Positions 1 through 5,148 are shown, numbered from the stretch's first letter. The stretch is 5,195 nt of DNA from Parcubacteria group bacterium GW2011_GWB1_42_6 (GCA_000997475.1 LCEC01000041.1:1-5195), one strand, 5' to 3'. Translations and numbers: made by a program. The notes: generated by a model not told the origin, from the sequence alone.

Positions 1-905
1 AAATCCGAGTGGATTTTGCCGGCGGCTTGCGGCGCTTTTGATCCTTTTTCTATCGTCCAAGCGCGAGTTTCCTTCTCGCCCGAGGTAAAAAAGGTCTCAA
101 GTCCAAGTAAATCATAGCAAATGGAAACTAAATCGTCAAGATTATTTTTGGGATGGGGCAATTCTTTTCTCATTTCTTCCGCTTCCGCGAGAGAGAGTTC
201 CGAGAGCTCATTTTCCAGTTTTACGTCTATCTCCAGAGCCGGTTTCAGTTTATCGGGATAATTCAAAATCTTTTTATCCGATGAACAATTGATAATATAA
301 AGCACGGGCTTGGAAGTCAAAAGATTCAAGCTTTTAATGATCGGAATCTCGTTTTCGCAGGCCTCAAAATCTTTGGCCGATTGGCCTTTTTCCAAAAAGG
401 TTATCAAATTTTTGGTCAATTCAAATTCAATAATTCCCGTCTTGTCGCCGCTCTTGGCTTTTTTTTCTACTTTTGGCAAATGGGAATTGAGCGTTTCCAG
501 ATCTTTGAAAATCAGCTCATATGTGATTATTTCGGCGTCTTTTTCGGGATTCGGTTTGCCGTCAACGTGAATAATATTTTCATCTTCAAAAGCGCGCACG
601 ACTTGGGCGATGGCGTCGGATTCGCGGATATGCGAAAGAAACTGGTTGCCCAATCCTTCTCCTTTGCTTGCTCCGGCGACCAGCCCCGCTATATCAATAA
701 ACTGGATGGCCGCTGGAATGATTTTCAAGGATTTGGAAGTTTGAGCCAGTTTTTGCAGTCTTTCGTCGGGCACCTCAACAATGCCCACATTCGGTTCAAT
801 GGTGCAGAAAGGAAAATTTTGGATATCAACTTGTTTTTTGGTTAGGGCCTTAAAGAGGGTTGATTTGCCCACATTTGGCATGCCGACAATGGCGATGGAG
901 AGCAT
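1..905 (-). CDS. ychF: YchF/OLA1-family P-loop ATPase, 3' end cut by window edge
   Basis: The minus-strand reading frame gives 301 codons starting at the ATG complementary to 903-905 and is open to the window edge. What is seen: the P-loop GMPNVGKST (residues 8-16), the YchF signature NFPFCTIEPN (30-39) with the cysteine matching the redox-sensitive Cys35 of E. coli YchF, the G3 motif DIAGLV (71-76) followed by GASKGEGLGNQF (78-89), a charged helical middle section (about 120-190), and RAWTI...APQAAGKIHSD at the edge, which is the start of the TGS domain. About 60 residues of the usual ~360 are missing, to the left of base 1. YchF is a cytoplasmic ATPase of the TRAFAC class that binds ribosomes and acts in translation and stress responses. 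The G4 motif reads NCSS (206-209) where the family usually has NxxE. The ribosome-binding site GGGGAG lies 8 nt upstream. The assignment is very secure. Confidence 0.97.
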   Translation of the reverse strand, partial: MLSIAIVGMPNVGKSTLFKALTKKQVDIQNFPFCTIEPNVGIVEVPDERLQKLAQTSKSLKIIPAAIQFIDIAGLVAGASKGEGLGNQFLSHIRESDAIAQVVRAFEDENIIHVDGKPNPEKDAEIITYELIFKDLETLNSHLPKVEKKAKSGDKTGIIEFELTKNLITFLEKGQSAKDFEACENEIPIIKSLNLLTSKPVLYIINCSSDKKILNYPDKLKPALEIDVKLENELSELSLAEAEEMRKELPHPKNNLDDLVSICYDLLGLETFFTSGEKETRAWTIEKGSKAPQAAGKIHSD

Positions 906-913
906 TATTTTTT

Positions 914-949
914 CTCCCCTTCCCCCTTTGTAAAAGGGGGATTGAGGGG
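914..949 (-). repeat. G/C-run inverted repeat in the ychF leader, overlapping its Shine-Dalgarno
   Basis: CCCCCTTT (922-929) and AAAGGGGG (933-940) form a perfect 8-bp stem with a 3-nt loop. Beyond a small asymmetric internal loop (T921 against 941-944), CCCCT (916-920) can pair with AGGGG (945-949). Read on the minus strand as ychF mRNA, the outer stem includes the G-run of the Shine-Dalgarno sequence GGGGAG (914-919), so folding would partly hide it. The core matches the larger palindrome at 4875-4927 upstream of trpS. The outer left arm is degenerate compared with that copy. The absence of a U-tract directly after the stem in either direction argues against a terminator. Confidence 0.75.
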
Positions 950-996
950 GATTTTACAGATAGTTTTATTCCTTATTTTCTTGCTTAATTTTCCTA

Positions 997-1025
997 ATTC
1001 TACAATATTTTTTGCCTAATTTCAA
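997..1025 (-). promoter_or_regulatory. Candidate ychF promoter
   Basis: On the minus strand there is TTGAAA (1025-1020), a 17-nt spacer, then TAGAAT (1002-997). Each hexamer is one base off the sigma-70 consensus and the spacing is optimal. Transcription would start near 990, giving a leader of about 85 nt that contains the hairpin at 914-949. The prediction comes from the sequence pattern alone. Confidence 0.6.
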
Positions 1026-1048
1026 CTTTTTTTGCTATGGTCCAAACC

Positions 1049-1078
1049 TTGACATATCGGGCGAGCAGGATGTAATAT
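1049..1078 (+). promoter_or_regulatory. Candidate promoter for the 106-residue ORF
   Basis: A consensus TTGACA (1049-1054) is followed after 18 nt by TAATAT (1073-1078). The expected start is near 1085, giving a leader of about 63 nt. An inverted repeat, ATAAGAA (1077-1083) with TTCTTAT (1096-1102), overlaps the likely start point; it could be an operator or a weak leader hairpin, but it is short and AT-rich and may be chance. This promoter diverges from the ychF promoter 24 nt to its left. Confidence 0.55.
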
Positions 1079-1147
1079 AAGAATATAAGCAATGGTTCTT
1101 ATCAGATTGTTTCTGTTTGTACCACTTTATCCCAAGGAGGATGTATT

Positions 1148-1468
1148 ATGAGCGGCAACAAGATGCTTGAAGTTCGAGGAAGGATGGGTCCTTCTTTATT
1201 TACTGTAGATATTTCAGATGAAGCCGTGGGAAGATTTGGCAATTTCAGGCACGGTGACGCAATTTTCGACGAAGATGGGGATGAGGGTGTTATTCTGGGA
1301 GTCGCGCCGTTTCCCGTACCTTGTCCTAACGCGAGTGATTGTAAAGAAAAAAATTGTCCCGCCAAAACAGGGAAAGATACTCTTTGGTATAGCCTTGTGG
1401 AATATGGCGATAATGTTTTCCCTTTGGTTTCTGAAACACAACTTGTGCGCCGTAAAGTCCGGTCTTAA
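1148..1468 (+). CDS. Unrecognised 106-residue protein, possibly a small beta-barrel
   Basis: I do not recognise this family. The start is well fixed by AAGGAGG at 1134-1140, 7 nt before the ATG, the best ribosome-binding site in the window. The protein is soluble, with no signal peptide or membrane segment. It has short alternating beta-like stretches (LEVRGRMGPSLFTVDI at 7-22, GDAIFDEDGDEGVILGVAP at 36-54, DTLWYSLVEYG at 77-87, then a basic C-terminus QLVRRKVRS). The glycine-turn pattern suggests an SH3- or KOW-like barrel, but that is a guess from pattern. Residues 58-71 hold three cysteines (C59, C65, C70) in a polar loop, which could bind metal or form disulfides. It stands alone: its own promoter candidate lies upstream and a terminator 24 nt downstream, so it is a monocistronic gene. 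The Shine-Dalgarno, the promoter and the terminator together support real expression. Confidence 0.85.
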   Translation: MSGNKMLEVRGRMGPSLFTVDISDEAVGRFGNFRHGDAIFDEDGDEGVILGVAPFPVPCPNASDCKEKNCPAKTGKDTLWYSLVEYGDNVFPLVSETQLVRRKVRS

Positions 1469-1492
1469 TTTTTTCAGCGAAGTGTTTATTCA

Positions 1493-1531
1493 GCCGCCAA
1501 GGCATTCAAAAAAATGCCGCGGCGGTTTTTT
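1493..1531 (+). terminator. Intrinsic terminator after the 106-residue ORF
   Basis: A two-part stem is visible. The outer part pairs GCCGCC (1493-1498) with GGCGGT (1521-1526). The inner part pairs GGCATT (1501-1506) with AATGCC (1513-1518) around a 6-nt A-rich loop. The two parts are separated by a 2x2 internal loop. A run of T (1526-1531), then ATTT, follows. It separates this gene from the mutase gene downstream. Confidence 0.85.
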
Positions 1532-1566
1532 ATTTCCTCTCGCGCTTCTATATTTTGTTTGGTTTG

Positions 1567-1575
1567 TGATACAAT
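1567..1575 (+). promoter_or_regulatory. Extended -10 promoter placed for a leaderless mutase mRNA
   Basis: TGATACAAT (TG at 1567-1568, TACAAT at 1570-1575) is an extended -10 element. No convincing -35 hexamer is present at 16-18 nt spacing, as is common for extended -10 promoters. The ATG of the mutase begins at 1582, 7 nt after the box, which is where transcription would start. No Shine-Dalgarno sequence lies between. The same box-to-ATG spacing recurs at 5149-5166. Confidence 0.6.
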
Positions 1576-1581
1576 AAACTT

Positions 1582-2952
1582 ATGCAGAATATCAATCCAG
1601 ACATCTTTAAAGCCTATGATATTCGCGGTGTTTATCCCGATCAAATTGACGGGGAGTTTGCCTATCGCTTGGGCGGGGCTTTTTGCCGATTTTTAATAAA
1701 TAACGGGGAAGCGGGAAATCGTAAAATCATCATGGCGCGCGACACAAGGCTTTCCTCGGACGAACTCGCCGAGAATTTGATTCAAGGAATAACCGATCAA
1801 TCTTTTGACGTGGCGGATTTGGGGTTGGCCAGCGCTCCGCTTTTTTATTGGGCGATAATTAAGGAAAAAGCGGCCGGAGGTCTTATGGTCACCGCCTCGC
1901 ATAATCCCGCTCAATACAACGGCTTTAAAGTTTGCCGCGCAGACTCGCGGATGGTGAGCGGCGAGACCGGTCTTTTTCAAATCAGGGATTTAATGGAACA
2001 AGCAGGCCTGGAAACTTCATTTAATGCCGGAAAAATTTCGCAGGTTGATCTAAAAAAAGAGTATCTTGATTTTATGTTGAGCTTTATCAAAAGCTCCCAA
2101 CGCAAGCCATTAAAAATCGTTTACGATTGCGCCAATGGAACAATGGGGCAAGAAATAGAAGAAATTTCCAAACTGATTCCGGGCGAAAAAGAAATTCTAT
2201 TTGCCGATCCCGATGGCAATTTTCCCAATCATGAACCCAATCCCATAAAGCCGGAAAATATGTCGGCGCTCAAAAATAAAATCATTGAATCCGGCGCGGA
2301 TTTGGGAATCGCTTTTGACGGCGACGGCGATCGAATCGTTTTTTATGACGAAAAAGGGGAGATGGTCCGCGGCGATTTTATAACCGCTTTGATGGCGGAA
2401 ATTCTTTTAAAACAAAACCCGGGCAAAAAAATTCTTTACGAAGTTCGTTCAAGCCGCGTGGTTAATGAAATTATCCGCCAAAACGGCGGAATTCCCGTTT
2501 TGGGAAAATCCGGTCATTCATTGATCAAAGAACATATGCGGCGCGAAAATATCTTTTTTGGCGGAGAAATGAGCGGCCATTATTTCTTTCAGGAATTGGG
2601 ATATATCGACAGCTCTCTGCTTGTGGCAATTAAAATTCTTGAGCTTTTGAGCCGGGAAGACAAAAAGCTTTCCCGGCTTGTGGCGCCTCTCAAAAAATAT
2701 TCTTCTTCGGGCGAACTTAATTTTGAAGTTGCCGATCCGGATGGTGTTCTGATGGCCGCCGAAAGCCATTTCAAAGGCGCCAAGGGAGCGCAAGTTAAGA
2801 AAATAGACGGCTTAACGATTGAATTTGCCGATTGGTGGTTTAATCTGCGCAAATCAAACACCGAGCCGCTGGTGCGGCTGAATATGGAGGCCGATTCGCC
2901 GGAAATTTTGGAAGAAAAAAGAAAGGAATTGGAAGGTTTGATTTGTGGATAA
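1582..2952 (+). CDS. manB: Phosphomannomutase/phosphoglucomutase (alpha-D-phosphohexomutase)
   Basis: This complete 456-residue enzyme interconverts hexose 1- and 6-phosphates (mannose and/or glucose) in the cytoplasm, feeding sugar nucleotides for envelope polysaccharides or glycogen-type metabolism. All four active-site regions are seen: the phosphoserine loop TASHNP (104-109, catalytic Ser106), the metal loop DGDGDR (246-251), the sugar-specificity loop GGEMSGH (327-333), and the phosphate-binding loop RKSNTEPLVR (423-432). The N-terminus IFKAYDIRG (8-16) is typical and fixes the start. Length fits the bacterial PMM/PGM group (about 450-465). Which sugar is preferred cannot be read from sequence, so the gene could equally be called algC or pgm-like. 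No ribosome-binding site precedes the ATG; an extended -10 box ends 6 nt upstream, suggesting leaderless initiation. A terminator isolates it from the gene before; none separates it from the zinc-binding gene downstream. Confidence 0.96.
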   Translation: MQNINPDIFKAYDIRGVYPDQIDGEFAYRLGGAFCRFLINNGEAGNRKIIMARDTRLSSDELAENLIQGITDQSFDVADLGLASAPLFYWAIIKEKAAGGLMVTASHNPAQYNGFKVCRADSRMVSGETGLFQIRDLMEQAGLETSFNAGKISQVDLKKEYLDFMLSFIKSSQRKPLKIVYDCANGTMGQEIEEISKLIPGEKEILFADPDGNFPNHEPNPIKPENMSALKNKIIESGADLGIAFDGDGDRIVFYDEKGEMVRGDFITALMAEILLKQNPGKKILYEVRSSRVVNEIIRQNGGIPVLGKSGHSLIKEHMRRENIFFGGEMSGHYFFQELGYIDSSLLVAIKILELLSREDKKLSRLVAPLKKYSSSGELNFEVADPDGVLMAAESHFKGAKGAQVKKIDGLTIEFADWWFNLRKSNTEPLVRLNMEADSPEILEEKRKELEGLICG

Positions 2953-2958
2953 TGGAAT

Positions 2959-2987
2959 TTGTCCGCTGGATTTCTTTGATATATAAT
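2959..2987 (+). promoter_or_regulatory. Candidate promoter for the small Cys-rich gene
   Basis: TTGTCC (2959-2964), a 17-nt spacer, then TATAAT (2982-2987). An overlapping extended form TGA-TATATA sits at 2977-2985. The start would be near 2994, giving a ~20-nt leader. It implies that the zinc-binding and coiled-coil genes can be transcribed separately from the mutase gene, although read-through is also possible. The ATG at 2986 lies inside the -10 box, so it is unlikely to be a start codon. Confidence 0.55.
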
Positions 2988-3012
2988 GCGGGCGCAGAAG
3001 AAGAATAAATTT

Positions 3013-3192
3013 ATGAATATAACAAAATGCGATCTTTGCAAGAGAACTATCAAAAAAGGAGGAGCTTATTTTCGTTTATTTGATCCGTTCGTGTCTTTTG
3101 AGCTTTGTTCGAATTGTAGCGAGCCCATAGTTGAATTATTAAAAAGCAAAGGATTAATTAAAGACAAAAAAGAGGGAAAAAAGAAGAAATAA
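3013..3192 (+). CDS. Small zinc-ribbon-type protein (CxxC...CxxC)
   Basis: This is a 59-residue protein with two CxxC knuckles, CDLC (residues 6-9) and CSNC (32-35), separated by 22 residues with aromatic beta-like stretches (AYFRLF, FVSFELC). That is the usual layout of a single structural zinc site. The C-terminus is a lysine-rich tail (KDKKEGKKKK) that could contact nucleic acid or ribosome. The specific family and target are unknown to me. I chose the ATG at 3013 over the in-frame ATG at 2986 because the latter overlaps the TATAAT box; the preceding AGAAGAAG is only a weak ribosome-binding site. Only 4 nt separate its stop from the next start, so it is likely co-transcribed with the coiled-coil gene. 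Confidence 0.75.
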   Translation: MNITKCDLCKRTIKKGGAYFRLFDPFVSFELCSNCSEPIVELLKSKGLIKDKKEGKKKK

Positions 3193-3196
3193 CCAT

Positions 3197-3500
3197 ATGA
3201 AAAAGAAAACCACGATTGATGATTTGGCGGGAATGATTAAAATAGGATTTGATTCGGTGGATGAAAAATTTAAATTGGCGGATAACAGATTTGATTCCGT
3301 GGAAGCAAAAATCAATGCTATGCAAATCGATGTTATTGATCTCAAGAAACAACTTAGCGATATTTCTTGCCGCCCTTGATGAAGCCGCCAAAGATTATGC
3401 TAATTATTCGGAAGAAAAGGTGATGCGCGATGCTGAAATCGCGAGGTTAAGAAAATGGGTTGAACAAATCGCCAAAAAGGTTGGAATTGAACTAGATTAG
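3197..3500 (+). pseudogene. Short coiled-coil protein gene, split by a one-base frameshift
   Basis: The first frame reads MKKKTTIDDLAGMIKIGF... for 60 codons and stops at TGA (3377-3379). The frame one base forward continues sensibly from about 3365 as FLAALDEAAKDYANY... and ends RKWVEQIAKKVGIELD at the TAG (3498-3500). Removing one T from the ATTT at 3362-3365 joins them into a 100-residue protein (...LSDILAALDEAAKDY...), which looks like one continuous alpha-helical coiled coil. The N-terminal TIDDLA...GF motif followed by amphipathic helix is a pattern I associate with small CPR proteins of unknown role. FDSV occurs twice (18-21 and 32-35), 14 residues apart, also visible as a DNA repeat. 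The second half has no start of its own with a good ribosome-binding site. It could be a real mutation, a sequencing or assembly error, or, less likely, programmed +1 frameshifting. Confidence 0.75.
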
Positions 3501-3528
3501 ACAAAAAAAAGCGGTTTTCTGCGTTATT

Positions 3529-3576
3529 TCTATCAGTGCGTTATTTACGCTATAGCGTAAATAACGCACTGATAGA
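3529..3576. repeat. Perfect 48-bp palindrome in the convergent intergenic region
   Basis: The two 24-bp halves are exact reverse complements with no spacer; the centre is TA|TA at 3552/3553. The sequence TGCGTTATTT occurs in the left arm (3537-3546), inverted in the right arm (3559-3568), and once more directly before the palindrome (3520-3529). Transcribed rightwards it would form a long AT-rich hairpin followed by ATTTTATAATATTTTT, so it may end transcription of the coiled-coil gene. It may also be a protein-binding site or a remnant of a small mobile element. The palindrome itself is certain; its function is unknown. Confidence 0.9.
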
Positions 3577-3597
3577 TTTTATAATATTTTTGAAAAT

Positions 3598-3627
3598 TAT
3601 AAAATCCCGCTTTAATGGCGGGATTTT
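3598..3627. terminator. Bidirectional intrinsic terminator between convergent transcripts
   Basis: AAAATCCCGC (3601-3610) and GCGGGATTTT (3618-3627) form a perfect 10-bp stem with a 7-nt loop. On the minus strand the stem is followed by TTTTATAATTTT, a good tail ending the trpS and membrane-protein transcript, whose last stop codon is 15 nt away. On the plus strand the tail is only TTTTGATT, so termination there would be weaker. Confidence 0.8.
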
Positions 3628-3642
3628 GATTATGGAAACCGG

Positions 3643-3837
3643 TTAGGGTAAATGGGGGTTGAAGGGATAATCCCCAAATTCCGATTCATCCCATTGCCTA
3701 TGGAATGAAATGAAGTCTTTCATCGTGAAGAATATTCCTCCGGTTATTGCCGCCGTTATGATTATGGCGGCAATAACTATTGCAGGAATGGCAAATTTCG
3801 CCAAGCCGCGGCTCTTTGTTTGAGTTGCCGATCGCAT
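3643..3837 (-). CDS. Small single-pass membrane protein downstream of trpS
   Basis: This is a 64-residue protein of unknown function. A short basic N-terminus (MRSATQTKSRGLAK) precedes one hydrophobic segment of about 22 residues (FAIPAIVIAAIIITAAITGG, about 16-35), followed by a polar, acidic C-terminal tail (WDESEFGDYPFNPHLP). This predicts an inner-membrane anchor with the N-terminus inside and the tail outside. Two ATG codons lie close together. AAGGAG sits 2 nt before the first (3843) but 8 nt before the second (3837), so the second is the better start. It begins 35 nt after the trpS stop with no terminator between, and a terminator follows it, so it is probably the last gene of a trpS transcript. 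No lipobox or cleavage site is evident. I am fairly sure it is a gene because of the ribosome-binding site, membrane pattern and terminator. Confidence 0.7.
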   Translation of the reverse strand: MRSATQTKSRGLAKFAIPAIVIAAIIITAAITGGIFFTMKDFISFHRQWDESEFGDYPFNPHLP

Positions 3838-3872
3838 GGGCATTCTCCTTTATCAAGAACAAGTTTACTCGC

Positions 3873-4859
3873 TTAGATGAGCCCTATTTTGTCTTTAACT
3901 TCTTTCATCGTTTGCGAAGCGATTTGGCGCGCTTTTTGCGCTCCGTCATTCAGTATTTTTAGCATAACATCTTCATTGGAATCAAGCTCTTTGAGTTTTT
4001 CTTGCAATGGCCGCAAAAATTCAACCACGGCTTCGCTCAAATCATTTTTAAATTCTGCGTAGCCGGCGGCGTTGGCATATTGCTTTTGCAAGTCTTCAAT
4101 TAATCTGCCGCTTGCCAAAGAATAAATTGTGAGCAAATTGGCTATGGCCGGTTTTTCAATCGGATTGAAAATTATTTCTTTGCCTGAATCCGTGACGGCT
4201 TTTTTGATTTTTTCGCGGATGATTTCGGGCGAATCCGTGAGGGTTATATAATTGGCGGCGCTCGGCGCGCTTTTGGACATTTTTTTTGAGGGATCATCCA
4301 AGCCCATAATCCGCGCTCCTTCTTTGCGCACAAACGCTTTGGGAATAACAAATGTTTCGCCAAAATAGTTATTAAACCTTTCGGCCAGGGTTCTGGCAAG
4401 CTCCACGTGCTGAATCTGATCTTCGCCCACCGGCACGGCGTTGGTTTTATAGAGCAAAATATCGGCAGCCATAAGCACGGGATAATCAAATAAGCCCATA
4501 TTCAAATCTTTTTTGTGTCGCTCGGCTTTTTCTTTAAATTGAGTCATTCTTTCCAATTCCGGAATCCGGCTGATCGTGTTTAAAATCCAGCAAAGTTCGG
4601 CGTGTTCTTTGACGTGCGATTGGATAAAAATTATTGATTTTTCCGGATCGATTCCCGCGGCTAAATAAATTTTGGCAATACTCAAAATTTTCTCTCGGAA
4701 AGTTTTGGGATCCTGCGGAACGGTGAGCGCGTGCAAATCAACGACGCAAAAAACCGAGCGGTGCTGATTTTGCAGTTCCACCCAATTTTTTATCGCGCCC
4801 AAATAATTTCCCAAATGCAGCGCTCCGGAAGGCTGCACGCCTGAAAATATAGTTTCCAT
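3873..4859 (-). CDS. trpS: Tryptophanyl-tRNA synthetase
   Basis: This complete 328-residue class Ic synthetase charges tRNA(Trp) with tryptophan using ATP, in the cytoplasm as a homodimer. Seen: the N-terminal FSGVQPSGALHLGNYLGA (5-22), which contains the HIGH-equivalent HLGN (15-18); MAADILLY (130-137), whose Asp133 matches the tryptophan-indole-binding aspartate of bacterial enzymes; the GEDQIQHVELAR stretch (145-156); and the KMSKS loop KKMSKSAPS (192-200). The C-terminal half is the usual helical anticodon-binding region. Length matches the bacterial norm (about 325-340). The start is fixed by the conserved N-terminus. No Shine-Dalgarno sequence lies at normal spacing: the nearest purine run is in the palindrome arm about 20 nt upstream. 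No tryptophan-rich leader peptide is apparent. Confidence 0.97.
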   Translation of the reverse strand: METIFSGVQPSGALHLGNYLGAIKNWVELQNQHRSVFCVVDLHALTVPQDPKTFREKILSIAKIYLAAGIDPEKSIIFIQSHVKEHAELCWILNTISRIPELERMTQFKEKAERHKKDLNMGLFDYPVLMAADILLYKTNAVPVGEDQIQHVELARTLAERFNNYFGETFVIPKAFVRKEGARIMGLDDPSKKMSKSAPSAANYITLTDSPEIIREKIKKAVTDSGKEIIFNPIEKPAIANLLTIYSLASGRLIEDLQKQYANAAGYAEFKNDLSEAVVEFLRPLQEKLKELDSNEDVMLKILNDGAQKARQIASQTMKEVKDKIGLI

Positions 4860-4874
4860 GATATAATTTCAGCC

Positions 4875-4927
4875 ATCCCCCTCCCCAACCCTCCCCCTTT
4901 GAAAGGGGGAGGGTTGGGGAGGGGGAT
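4875..4927. repeat. 53-bp G/C-run palindrome upstream of trpS
   Basis: Two 26-bp arms (4875-4900 and 4902-4927) are perfect reverse complements around a single central G (4901). The arms consist of C5, C4 and C5 runs joined by T, AA and CT steps, ending in CCCCCTTT at the centre. The core CCCCCTTT...AAAGGGGG is shared with the element at 914-949. As RNA it would be an extremely stable hairpin in the trpS leader, ending 15 nt before the ATG. Repeats of this style are common intergenic palindromes in some bacteria; I assign no family name. Confidence 0.9.
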
Positions 4928-4960
4928 ATTTTATTTGTAAATTAACAATGTTTCACTTCC

Positions 4961-4990
4961 ACTATACCACATCCCAAAACCAAAAGTAAA
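4961..4990 (-). promoter_or_regulatory. Candidate trpS promoter
   Basis: On the minus strand: TTTACT (4990-4985, 4 of 6 consensus), 18-nt spacer, TATAGT (4966-4961, 5 of 6) with a TG pair giving an extended -10 form TGGTATAGT. The start would be near 4954, so the ~95-nt leader would contain the whole palindrome at 4875-4927. The -35 match is modest. Confidence 0.4.
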
Positions 4991-5006
4991 TTTATCTCTA
5001 AATTAA

Positions 5007-5032
5007 AAAAGCCTCTCTTGTGAGGGGCTTTT
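5007..5032 (-). terminator. Intrinsic terminator, best facing left
   Basis: GCCTCTC (5011-5017) pairs with GAGGGGC (5022-5028), with one G-T wobble and a 4-nt loop; AAAA (5007-5010) and TTTT (5029-5032) extend it. The minus-strand tail is TTTTTTAATTT, the plus-strand tail TTTTGGTTT, so it works best for a leftward transcript coming from 5033 or beyond. It could also end any rightward transcript from 4870-5000. Confidence 0.7.
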
Positions 5033-5148
5033 GGTTTGAGGAATTTACAAAATAGAATTATATCTGTTGAATCCTTGAAGCGATTTCTTCGGCCGCATCT
5101 CGGCCGACAAGAGCTATAGACATCACATTTAGAAACGGCACTAAAATA
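5033..5148. other. Short region with a GC hairpin and a possible 21-codon leftward ORF
   Basis: No convincing gene is seen here. A strong inverted repeat, TCGGCCG (5089-5095) and CGGCCGA (5101-5107) with a 5-nt loop, lies in its middle. On the minus strand an ATG (5123-5121) opens 21 codons, MSIALVGRDAAEEIASRIQQ plus I, ending at TAA (5060-5058), 26 nt before the left-facing terminator. Its sequence is protein-like and amphipathic, but it has no ribosome-binding site, and an upstream in-frame GTG is no better. It could be a tiny peptide gene, a gene remnant, or a small RNA of roughly 130 nt ending at the terminator. Confidence 0.25.

Noticed and set aside
381..845. A 154-codon plus-strand ORF
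   Set aside because: It lies opposite ychF, whose motifs are unmistakable, and its own translation has no recognisable pattern. It is an antisense shadow.
2986..3012. Upstream in-frame ATG for the zinc-binding protein
   Set aside because: The codon lies in the TATAAT box and would precede the expected transcription start. The start at 3013 gives the conserved-looking N-terminus.
2589..3053. A 154-codon minus-strand ORF
   Set aside because: It overlaps the C-terminal half of the mutase, including its conserved phosphate-binding loop, and has low-complexity Ser/Arg content. It is a shadow.
3377..3382. UGA recoded to glycine or tryptophan to read through the coiled-coil stop
   Set aside because: Reading through the two TGA codons gives only a few more residues before TAA and does not reach the helical second half. 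The intact genes in the window fit the standard code.
3529..3576. dif/XerCD-type recombination site
   Set aside because: The sequence is fully symmetric and does not show the asymmetric XerC and XerD arm layout of dif sites.
4860..4960. T-box or tryptophan attenuator in the trpS leader
   Set aside because: I could not find the T-box conserved stretch or a Trp-codon-rich leader peptide. The region is dominated by the palindrome.
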